The notes under the pieces are model-generated. The model was not told the DNA's origin, did no database searches, and worked only from the letters and a program-made list of their open reading frames with translations. The translations under genes were made by a program, and so were the position numbers. Below are positions 11,369 to 18,614 of a DNA stretch of 64,000 bases, piece by piece (within the stretch, counting starts at the first letter, position 1; each line of letters opens with the position of its first letter). Source of the stretch: Pusillimonas sp. (lineage in GTDB: Bacteria > Pseudomonadota > Gammaproteobacteria > Burkholderiales > Burkholderiaceae_B). The stretch covers positions 50,116 through 114,115 of the forward strand of contig NZ_JAJUFE010000006.1 of the NCBI RefSeq assembly GCF_029263785.1, written 5' to 3'.

Positions 11369-14300
11369 TCAAGCCCCCTTACACGCCAGATGAAGTAGGG
11401 ACTCTCAGGAGTAAATTCGACCTGGTGACTGTTTCCCTGAAGGTCAAATTCCCTTCCTGACAAGGCATCCTCCATGTGTACCGTCGCATGGTCCGGCAAG
11501 CCCCATGACCAGAATGGGAAGTCGAGCCACGCACGTCTGGACGCATGGGGATCCAGGCAGATTCCAACCAGCACCACGCTATCCTTCTGGGGAGTGGACT
11601 TCGAGAAAAACAAGACGTGATCGTCATGGGCGGGATGAAAACGCACACCCATGTGGGTCCAAAGCGCAGGCGTACTTTTTCGAACGCGATTAAGTTGTGT
11701 GATTTCAGGGATGATGTTTGCAGACTGGCTCCAGTTTCTCTGACGCAACTCGTACTTCTCTGAATCCAGATATTCTTCCCGCCCCGGCAAGGCGGCGGCC
11801 TCACACAGCTCGAAGCCGCTATACATGCCCCAGGATCCTGATAGCGTTGCCGCCAGGGCGGCCCGGATCAGAAACCCTGACCGTCCCGAATTTTGCAAAA
11901 AATACGGGTTGATATCCGGGGTGTTGACAAAAAAATTAGGACGAAAAAAGTTGGCTACCTGTGCCGTGGCAAGCTCCTCCAGATAAGAGGTCAATTCGGC
12001 CTTATTGTTGCGCCACGTGAAATAGGTGTAAGACTGCGAGAAACCGACCTTGCCCAATCTGTACATCATGGCGGGGCGGGTAAATGCTTCCGAAAGGAAA
12101 ATCACGTCAGGATGCCTGGAATGAATCTCGCCCAGCATCCACTCCCAAAAGGGCAAGGGCTTGGTATGGGGGTTGTCTACCCTGAATATTCTCACGCCCT
12201 GCTCTATCCAGAAAAGAACGACGTCACGAAGAGCGCGCCACAACGATGCTCTTGGCTTCAGTTCAAAGTCTTGGTAGAACTCGGGGTTAACGATATCCTC
12301 ATAACGTTTTGGCGGATTCTCGGCGTAGCGCAAGGTGCCGTCGGGTCGCCAATTGAACCAGTTCGGATGTTGCTTGAGCCAGGGATGATCCGGAGAGCAC
12401 TGGATGGCAAAATCCAGCGCAACCTCCAGCCCGTGTTCCTTTGTGGCGTGAAGCAATTGCCTGAAATCGTCCAGTGTGCCCAGCTGCGGATGAACCGCAT
12501 CGTGGCCTCCGTCTTCCGAACCGATGGCATAAGGGCTTCCTACATCGTCTTTGCCTGCGGTCAGACTATTGTTCCGGCCCTTCCTGTTCGTTCGTCCAAT
12601 GGGGTGAATAGGGGGAAAATAGAGGACGTCAAAACCCATTTCCTTGATGGCAGCCAATCGACGGCGCACCTCGACAAACGTGCCATGGCGTCCGGGCACG
12701 CTGCTTTCAGATCGTGGAAACAGTTCATACCAGGTAGAAAAAACGGCAGCGCGGCGCTCGGCCATAATGGGATAGTCGTGCTGACAGCGCGTTTCAAAAG
12801 CACGGAAGCCAATGGTGCGCATGGCCTGAGCCGTGGAATCCGCCAACAGCAGGTCGCCGTCACCGGACTCGATCAGCCCCTCCAGCATGGACGTTATTCC
12901 TGGATGTATGCGACGGGCGATCCGCACTGCATCTCCCAACATCAACCTGCCCTCCTCAATATCGACGGCCACGTCCATTCCGGCATCGCGTTTCTTGATC
13001 ACTGCTGCCCGGTAAGATTCCCATCGGTCATGCCACGCCTTGATATGGAATTGATGCCTTCCGACACGAACAAGCGTTATCGACGCACTCCATCTGTCAT
13101 TTCCTTCGTGCGTCATCAGAACCTCGCGCCAGTCGGACTCATCCGCGGCCCGCCATAACACACTGGCACCCAGACGCTCGTGGCCATCCATGAAAATATT
13201 TGCTGTAATTTCAAGTGTGGTTCCGACGACAGTCTTTACTGCAAAACGCCCATCCTCAACCTGGGGCCTGACCGCTTCAATAGCGATCCGCGCAGCGTTC
13301 ATCACCCCTAGCCCCAGTCGACGCTTCTCGGCAGTGCTGATTGTCTTCAGCTTGATAAAAGGCAGGGCTTTTACCGAGAAGCGGCAATACGCCTGGGGCA
13401 GCAATGAATCAACATTGTCAGACACAGCCTGATCAATGACGGCCGAATCGGTCGGCAGGCGAGATTGCACCAGTCGCCAATCAAGTGTGGCCTCGCGCAA
13501 CCGGTCCGGGTTAAGGACAATACCGTCTCCACCTCTGAATACAACGGTTCCAGGGCCGAGCAGGCCGTTCAGTACGACCAGAGGCTGCTTTATGGACCGT
13601 CGCCGTGCCAACCATTGATTGACCGCTTTCACTTCATCGGACACACGACTGTGCAGGACAAACTGGGGCACCAGAACACCGTTTCCGGCAATGGCGGCTG
13701 TCCATAAACGCCGGCCCATATACTGTTCGAAATCCGGGAGATTGGCGTCGAGCATTTCGCCGGCATCATTGGCATCGACCGGGACGATGACTGATGCCAC
13801 TGCATCAAGCCGCGCATATTCATCTGCCAGCCACGGCGAGCGTTCATCCCACCAGGGCAATGAAAGAAACGTTCCGTCAAAACCGGCACCGCGTAGCTCC
13901 ATAAGCTGCGCGGGCGTGGAACCTGGAGTCCACAGGAGAAATCGTGTGTCGGTCCTGACGCCGCGAACTGAAGCCACGAGGCGCGCCCAATCTGCGGGAG
14001 CAAATCTGCCAGGCTCACGAATGAGGAAGCCTGCCAAACCATTGTTCACTCCGCGTATGAAAAAATCCGTCCACCCGGATGCCGATAACGACTCGCTCAA
14101 CTCAACATCGGCGTAAACCTGTAAACCGTATTTTGAGGCTTCGGCGGCCAGTAGCGCTGGGTTCAGCAATCCGACGAGTTCATCGCCACCAGCCAACTCA
14201 TAAACCGCTCCCTCTTCGGCGAACATGGGAAAGCCCGGGGGAAGCAACAATCCATTGAAGGCATGGTCAAACGCCTCGCGGCAAAGCTCGGGCCAGCCAG

Positions 14301-14376
14301 GTTCTACTGGTTGAGGCACCTTGTCAATCGCCAGCAGACGCCCGCAGTCACCGAAGCGTTTATCGAACTCGTTCAT
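11365..14376 (-). CDS. glgE: Maltosyltransferase GlgE, long form with extra N-terminal domain
   Basis: GlgE uses maltose-1-phosphate to extend alpha-1,4-glucan by maltosyl units. The C-terminal ~650 residues are canonical: YFPPIHPIGRTNRKGRNN, ALDFAIQCSPDHPWL, FRVDNPHTKP (nucleophile Asp near 734), LSEAFTRP (acid Glu near 763), and the usual N-domain (about 360-480) with ITANIFMDGHE. The protein is 1003 residues, against about 660-700 in actinobacteria. The first ~345 residues resemble a GH13-like barrel fragment (KYGLQVYADVEL) without catalytic residues. Long GlgE proteins are known in Burkholderiales, but the role of the extension is unknown to me. GGGGA lies 6 bases before the ATG, and 36 bases separate it from glgA. 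Confidence 0.93.
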   Translation of the reverse strand: MNEFDKRFGDCGRLLAIDKVPQPVEPGWPELCREAFDHAFNGLLLPPGFPMFAEEGAVYELAGGDELVGLLNPALLAAEASKYGLQVYADVELSESLSASGWTDFFIRGVNNGLAGFLIREPGRFAPADWARLVASVRGVRTDTRFLLWTPGSTPAQLMELRGAGFDGTFLSLPWWDERSPWLADEYARLDAVASVIVPVDANDAGEMLDANLPDFEQYMGRRLWTAAIAGNGVLVPQFVLHSRVSDEVKAVNQWLARRRSIKQPLVVLNGLLGPGTVVFRGGDGIVLNPDRLREATLDWRLVQSRLPTDSAVIDQAVSDNVDSLLPQAYCRFSVKALPFIKLKTISTAEKRRLGLGVMNAARIAIEAVRPQVEDGRFAVKTVVGTTLEITANIFMDGHERLGASVLWRAADESDWREVLMTHEGNDRWSASITLVRVGRHQFHIKAWHDRWESYRAAVIKKRDAGMDVAVDIEEGRLMLGDAVRIARRIHPGITSMLEGLIESGDGDLLLADSTAQAMRTIGFRAFETRCQHDYPIMAERRAAVFSTWYELFPRSESSVPGRHGTFVEVRRRLAAIKEMGFDVLYFPPIHPIGRTNRKGRNNSLTAGKDDVGSPYAIGSEDGGHDAVHPQLGTLDDFRQLLHATKEHGLEVALDFAIQCSPDHPWLKQHPNWFNWRPDGTLRYAENPPKRYEDIVNPEFYQDFELKPRASLWRALRDVVLFWIEQGVRIFRVDNPHTKPLPFWEWMLGEIHSRHPDVIFLSEAFTRPAMMYRLGKVGFSQSYTYFTWRNNKAELTSYLEELATAQVANFFRPNFFVNTPDINPYFLQNSGRSGFLIRAALAATLSGSWGMYSGFELCEAAALPGREEYLDSEKYELRQRNWSQSANIIPEITQLNRVRKSTPALWTHMGVRFHPAHDDHVLFFSKSTPQKDSVVLVGICLDPHASRRAWLDFPFWSWGLPDHATVHMEDALSGREFDLQGNSHQVEFTPESPYFIWRVRGLE

Positions 14377-14412
14377 CCACTTTCCCCATCCCGCTTACTG
14401 CTTCTGGCTTCC

Positions 14413-15978
14413 TCAGGCAGCGGATATCCCTATTTGCCGTGAGCCGGCTCTGACGGCAGCCGTACGTTTCGCCTCGCGTACAGAGGCTGTCAGCACGGGT
14501 GACACCACCTCCAAGCGACCCGAGCAAAGAGCCTGATAGCAATGCAGGTAAGCCGGTGCGGCGCGTTCCCAGCTGAAGTCCCGCAACATCGCGTTTCGCT
14601 GCATGCGGCGCCATATCGTATTGATGGAGCGCAAGCGAAGGGCCCGTTCGATGGCGTTATATATGTCCGCGACCTGGTCGCCGTCAAAAAGCAATCCCGT
14701 TGCCAGCCCCATGACCTCGTCAGTGCCAACACTGCCGGGATCATGAATGGTGTCAACCATTCCTCCGGTACGCGAACCGATCGGGATAGTGCCGTATCGC
14801 ATGGCATACAAAGGGGTTAGCCCAAAGGGTTCGAAACGACTGCCATGAAGCAGAATATCGGATCCCGCGTGAAGCAGGTGTGCCAGTTCTTCGGAGTATC
14901 CGATGTGCACCGCGCATCGACCAGGATATTGGTCCCCGATTTCCCGCAGGCGCGCTTCGATGTGTTTTTCACCGCATCCGATTACGCACACCTGGAGTCC
15001 GGGGTGAGAGTCCAGCAGGAAGGGAATCGCTTCAGCGGCGACGTCCGCCATCTTCTGGCCCGTCAGCCGGCTGCCCATGCCAATTACTGTGGATTCGGCA
15101 TCAGGCTCGAGGCTGAATGTTTCTTGCAGTCGACGCTTGCACACAGACTTGTTGAATAAATGGTCAGCGCTGAACTGGCTCCCTTTCAGATACGGATCGG
15201 ACACCGGGTTCCAGACAGATACGTCGATGCCATTTGCAATCGCAATTATGTCGTCCTGCCGACGCCGCAAAAGCTCTTCAAGACCGCAGCCAAACTCAGG
15301 AGTCAGAATCTCCTGGGCGTAATTACCGCTGACTACAGTAATCTTGTCGGCACATGTAATGCCGGCATGGAGGAAATTCACGCAGTCCCCATGCATCAGA
15401 CCGGCGTTGTCCCACAGATCCGAATCGATGCCAATCTGTTGCGCGACGGATGTGTCGAACCAGCCCTGAAAGGCCACGTTGTGCAGCGTCAGGACCGTGC
15501 GGACGTCCTTCGCCCCCAGCTGCCGCAACACAAGGGGTGCGAGGGCCGCATGCCAGTCGTGCGCGTGCAGGATGTCGAAGCCCGGCACGCCTGGAAAGCC
15601 TGCTGCCACACGCGCGGCTGCGTGAGACAGAGCGGCAAACCGGATGGCATTATCTGAATATTCTTTTCCACTTTCATCCAGATAAAGCCCCTCTCGGTCA
15701 TACAGGGCATCGTTCTCCAGAACGATTATGTCAAGACCCGATTCCGGGCAAAGCCCTTTTACTAGCCTGGCGTCACCACCAGGCAATCCATGCATGTGTC
15801 CTATCACCGAGGCGTGCAGCAAACGCTGACGGACTCCTCTGTACGATGGGAGCATGACCGTGATGTCAGGCCCTCGGGAGTGAACGGCGCGGGCCATGCC
15901 ACTTACGGCATCGCCCAGCCCGCCTGTCTTTGCCAAAGGAAACGCTTCAGAAGTAACAGCCAGTATTCTCAACGCCAC
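14413..15978 (-). CDS. glgA: Glycogen synthase (GT5)
   Basis: GlgA is a nucleotide-sugar alpha-glucan synthase. The 521-residue protein shows the GT5 signature SEAFPLAKTGGLGD (Lys17 at the ADP-glucose site), HAHDWHAAL, and GSRFEPFGLTPLYAM with the catalytic-site Glu near 383. The start is GTG at 15978, preceded by GGGAGA at 5 bases. It is the first gene of the glucan/trehalose operon and lies about 30 bases downstream of the predicted start point of a sigma-54 promoter. No glgC (ADP-glucose pyrophosphorylase) is in the window. GlgA therefore either uses ADP-glucose made elsewhere or, like some GT4/GT5 enzymes, forms maltose-1-phosphate; the sequence cannot distinguish these. Confidence 0.95.
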   Translation of the reverse strand: MALRILAVTSEAFPLAKTGGLGDAVSGMARAVHSRGPDITVMLPSYRGVRQRLLHASVIGHMHGLPGGDARLVKGLCPESGLDIIVLENDALYDREGLYLDESGKEYSDNAIRFAALSHAAARVAAGFPGVPGFDILHAHDWHAALAPLVLRQLGAKDVRTVLTLHNVAFQGWFDTSVAQQIGIDSDLWDNAGLMHGDCVNFLHAGITCADKITVVSGNYAQEILTPEFGCGLEELLRRRQDDIIAIANGIDVSVWNPVSDPYLKGSQFSADHLFNKSVCKRRLQETFSLEPDAESTVIGMGSRLTGQKMADVAAEAIPFLLDSHPGLQVCVIGCGEKHIEARLREIGDQYPGRCAVHIGYSEELAHLLHAGSDILLHGSRFEPFGLTPLYAMRYGTIPIGSRTGGMVDTIHDPGSVGTDEVMGLATGLLFDGDQVADIYNAIERALRLRSINTIWRRMQRNAMLRDFSWERAAPAYLHCYQALCSGRLEVVSPVLTASVREAKRTAAVRAGSRQIGISAA

Positions 15979-16017
15979 AGTGCTCTCCCATTGGTGATCG
16001 TTGCATCACCTGTTCAG

Positions 16018-16033
16018 AGCAATCTGCGTGCCT
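16018..16033 (-). promoter_or_regulatory. Predicted sigma-54 (-24/-12) promoter of the glgA operon
   Basis: On the minus strand the bases read AGGCACGCAGATTGCT. The GG and GC cores are separated by exactly 10 bases, and 15 of 16 positions fit the TGGCACGNNNNTTGCW consensus. It lies in the 57-base gap between the acidic small gene and glgA. Transcription would begin near 16007, about 30 bases before the GTG start. An NtrC-type activator gene and rpoN lie 1-3 kb upstream. Confidence 0.75.
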
Positions 16034-16035
16034 GT

Positions 16036-16320
16036 TCATCCTCCATTGCGTTCGGGATCTGGCGGTGTGTGCGACAAACCAGCGTCGCGATCTGAAACAA
16101 CCTTGTCCGGCTCAACATCGTCTCCGGCTGGATCGTCTTGATTTTCAACGCCCGCGCGTTCGCCAGTACTATATCGGTCGCTATCAGTGTCGGGGAAACT
16201 ATCGGGCAACTCGCTGGCGGTGTCCGACGAATCGCTAGGGCCAATTGCCGGAGGGGTTCGCGGGTCGGCCTTAAGGCGCTCCAGACGTTCTGCGTCGCGT
16301 TCTGTGTCGTCGTTGGGCAT
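16036..16320 (-). CDS. Acidic low-complexity 94-residue protein, unknown function
   Basis: I do not recognise this protein. It has 94 residues, very rich in Asp, Glu, Pro and Ser, with no Cys or Trp and almost no large hydrophobics (one Phe, one Tyr, one Ile). It is therefore probably intrinsically disordered and soluble, with no signal peptide or membrane segment. The frame extends to 16359, but the ATG at 16320 has AAGGAG about 7 bases upstream, so I chose it. It sits between the sigma-54 activator gene and glgA on the same strand, with a weak GG-N10-GC site upstream. It could be a stress or desiccation-type hydrophilin, or a partner of the regulator; neither is shown. Confidence 0.65.
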   Translation of the reverse strand: MPNDDTERDAERLERLKADPRTPPAIGPSDSSDTASELPDSFPDTDSDRYSTGERAGVENQDDPAGDDVEPDKVVSDRDAGLSHTPPDPERNGG

Positions 16321-16354
16321 GATGTGCTCCTTGGTTGTGCAATCAAGGAGACGT

Positions 16355-16370
16355 TGCAAGAAGCAGACCT
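16355..16370 (-). promoter_or_regulatory. Weak candidate sigma-54 promoter before the acidic 94-residue gene
   Basis: The minus strand reads AGGTCTGCTTCTTGCA. The GG-N10-GC spacing and the -12 element TTGCA are right, but the -24 element lacks the CAC that follows GG. Transcription would start near 16343, about 25 bases before the ATG of the acidic gene. It is in the right place but is weaker than the other sites in this island. Confidence 0.35.
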
Positions 16371-16387
16371 GCTAGGGGTGCGCGACC

Positions 16388-17719
16388 TTAATCAGTTGTT
16401 TCGTGCAGCTCGCCGTACTCTTCAAGACGGTTGTAGAGCGTCTTGATGCTGATCCCCAGGGTTTCGGCCGCCAGCTTCTTGACCCCGCCGCACTGCTTCA
16501 AGGTGGCGAGAATGAGCTGCCTGTTGGCGTCCGCCAACGGCACACCAACAGGCACCAGGATCTCCGGCCCTTGGCTGGGGGTTTTCTCGACCAGGTCAAA
16601 GGCGTTGAAATCGCCCTTTATCACCTCGTCGGCCAGGATGTAGCTGCGATAGACGAAATTTCGCAGCTCGCGCACATTTCCCGGCCATTGATAGGTACGC
16701 ATGGCAGAAAGTGCTTCCGGAGAAAATCGCTTTGCTGTTTTCTCGCTGGCGTTGAGCTCGTCCAGGAAGTGCTGGGCCAGCAGCAAGACATCGTCTTCGC
16801 GCTCTCGCAGCGGCGGCAACTGGATTGGAAAGACACTTAGCCGATGGTACAGGTCTTCGCGAAGCGCGCCCTCTTGGACTGCCTGTTCCGGGTTACGGTT
16901 GGTGGCCGCCACCACACGAACGTCAGCTTCAATTTCGGTATGCGTTCCTACCCTCATGAAGCGACCGGTTTCCAGCACGCGCAATAGCCGCACCTGGAGC
17001 TCCATCGACATCTCGGTGATCTCATCCAGAAACAGGGTGCCGCCGGAAGCTCGTTCGAAATACCCCTTGTGGCGGCGGTCGGCTCCGGTAAAGCTACCTT
17101 TCTCGTGGCCAAACAGTTCGCTCTCGATAAGGTTAGGAGATATGGCACCGCAATTGACTGGCATGAACGGTTTGGCGTGACGCGCGCTGGCCAGGTGTAT
17201 GGCCTCGGCGGCCAATTCCTTTCCGGTACCACTTTCGCCAACCAACAATACCGTTGCAGTGGTCGGGGCCACTTTTTCGATGTGGGCGCGCAGCACATGG
17301 ATGGCCGGAGACTTGCCAATTATTTTCTCAAATGCCGCTCCAGCCACACTTTGGGGCTTGGATTGAACAGCCCCCTTGATTTGCGCAAGAATCATCTTGA
17401 GGCGGCGCAAACTGACTGGTTTCTGCAAATAGTCGATGGCGCCACATCGCAGGGCTTCAATTGCACTATCGACAGTCGAGTGTCCGGTGACAAACACCAC
17501 ATCGGTATTGGGCAGCTTGAGATCCTGCCACAACTCCATACCGTTACCGTCAGGCAAATGCATGTCGAGCAGGATAACGTCGGGATGACGTCGTTCTATC
17601 AGGATGCGAGCTTGCCGTATGTCCCCCGCCTGGTCGACATCATAGCCTTCTTCCTCAGCGATCTCTGCAATCAGATGCCGGGTCTCGGATTCGTCTTCTA
17701 TTACAAGTAAGTAGGGCAT
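16388..17719 (-). CDS. NtrC-family sigma-54-dependent response regulator
   Basis: This is a bacterial enhancer-binding activator of RNA polymerase with sigma-54. The 443 residues comprise a receiver domain (1-120, phospho-acceptor Asp52 in VILLDMHLP, Lys100 in LQKP), an AAA+ domain (about 130-365) with Walker A GESGTGKE at 161-168, the sigma-54 contact loop GSFTGA at 208-213 (a GAFTGA variant), Walker B GGTLFLDE and the R-finger region. A Fis-type HTH follows at 400-440 (AAETLGISIKTLYNRL). No histidine kinase gene is adjacent, so it is an orphan regulator. It is minus strand, just upstream of the acidic gene and glgA, and divergent from rpoN. The context suggests it activates the sigma-54 promoters listed here. 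Confidence 0.93.
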   Translation of the reverse strand: MPYLLVIEDESETRHLIAEIAEEEGYDVDQAGDIRQARILIERRHPDVILLDMHLPDGNGMELWQDLKLPNTDVVFVTGHSTVDSAIEALRCGAIDYLQKPVSLRRLKMILAQIKGAVQSKPQSVAGAAFEKIIGKSPAIHVLRAHIEKVAPTTATVLLVGESGTGKELAAEAIHLASARHAKPFMPVNCGAISPNLIESELFGHEKGSFTGADRRHKGYFERASGGTLFLDEITEMSMELQVRLLRVLETGRFMRVGTHTEIEADVRVVAATNRNPEQAVQEGALREDLYHRLSVFPIQLPPLREREDDVLLLAQHFLDELNASEKTAKRFSPEALSAMRTYQWPGNVRELRNFVYRSYILADEVIKGDFNAFDLVEKTPSQGPEILVPVGVPLADANRQLILATLKQCGGVKKLAAETLGISIKTLYNRLEEYGELHETTD

Positions 17720-18287
17720 GTGTCTCGAAAGCAGTCGACGTCGCGAGCGTCGTCGTCAGCCCCAACCACCAGGATCAGGGAATTTATCTTGTTCTGGTTG
17801 AAGTATGGTACGCGTTCTAAAATAATACAGAAGTAAATCCGTATGACAATTGAAACTCTATGATAAGCAGCTTTTCGTAGTTTTTCTTGTGGCGAAGTAT
17901 CCACTTTATATATTAGCCGAGAGCGCCGCGCCAGTCTGACGCAACAACCAGCTCTGAAATACGGAAAATAATTCATGCCAAACCGTGTCGCAGACCGGAT
18001 TATCCATGGCTATCGTTGCGGTGAACTTGCGCACCAACCAGACGTTTCCCCGTGTAATCCGGGTACGCGGCGTCGGCCAAACGTGCAGGCGGCGCAGAAC
18101 GAAAGCAGAGGCTCTGTCAAGCCGCCGAAAATCCTGTAATAAATTTGGTTACCCAAATAATTTCAATGCGTCCGGTGCGAACCCGCTTGCGGCGATAGTG
18201 GCCCCGCTTTACACGGTCTTGAATAGCCTTCTTATCTATTTCGAAACGGGCACTGAACATAAAAATAATGGGTACGCGCCGCCCAGC

Positions 18288-18306
18288 CTACGTAAACCAT
18301 ACGTAG
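18288..18306. promoter_or_regulatory. Perfect inverted repeat, candidate enhancer (UAS)
   Basis: CTACGTA is separated by 5 bases from its exact complement TACGTAG. It lies about 190 and 260 bases upstream of the two predicted sigma-54 promoters of rpoN, the usual distance for an NtrC-type activator site. Binding is inferred from position only. Confidence 0.35.
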
Positions 18307-18479
18307 CCAGCTGTCTGGTTCAAAGCCTTCCGCTTCGTACAGCACGACTCGTCTGGAACCGAACCAAATAGTGGTGTGGGTTATCGGGCAACCCAGCATA
18401 AAACGCCCAGCACTTCTTACACGACAGGTAATTTTCACTATGGGTCCGAGCAACATCAGGTTACGCCGCTACTGTAGCC

Positions 18480-18495
18480 GGGCACGACTTTTGCC
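18480..18495 (+). promoter_or_regulatory. Predicted sigma-54 promoter, distal site before rpoN
   Basis: The bases read GGGCACGACTTTTGCC, with GG and GC cores 10 bases apart. It keeps the GGCACG and TTGC elements and differs from consensus at the first and last positions. The predicted start point is near 18506, about 110 bases before the rpoN GTG. Confidence 0.6.
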
Positions 18496-18550
18496 GCGTA
18501 CAGCTAATCATGGCGCGGCCTGCCTGGCATTTACGTCTTCTTGCACTAAC

Positions 18551-18566
18551 TGGCACAGATCTTGCA
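18551..18566 (+). promoter_or_regulatory. Predicted sigma-54 promoter, proximal site before rpoN
   Basis: The bases read TGGCACAGATCTTGCA, which fits the -24/-12 consensus with A in place of G at one position. GG-N10-GC spacing is exact. The predicted start is near 18578, about 37 bases before the GTG and 20 before the GAAGGAGA ribosome binding site. It implies autoactivation of rpoN. Confidence 0.75.
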
Positions 18567-18614
18567 TTAGTACCTGATAGAAGTTCTGTGTTTTGATTTC
18601 GAAGGAGACATAAA

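Larger units (their letters stand above)
17720..18614. other. 895-base intergenic control region between the activator gene and rpoN
   Basis: No convincing gene is seen here; the possible frames have poor composition and no good ribosome binding site. The part near 17800-17900 is AT-rich and probably holds the activator gene's own promoter. The rpoN-proximal half contains two sigma-54 sites (18480 and 18551). It also holds three short inverted repeats: ATTTGG-ttac-CCAAAT at 18143-18158, CTACGTA-N5-TACGTAG at 18288-18306 and TGGGTT-N7-AACCCA at 18377-18395. Their position 100-400 bases upstream of the promoters fits enhancer sites. Confidence 0.6.

Noticed and set aside
17985..18371. 128-codon plus-strand frame in the rpoN upstream region
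   Set aside because: No ribosome binding site, unlike any domain, and it overlaps inverted repeats and precedes regulatory sites; more likely chance.
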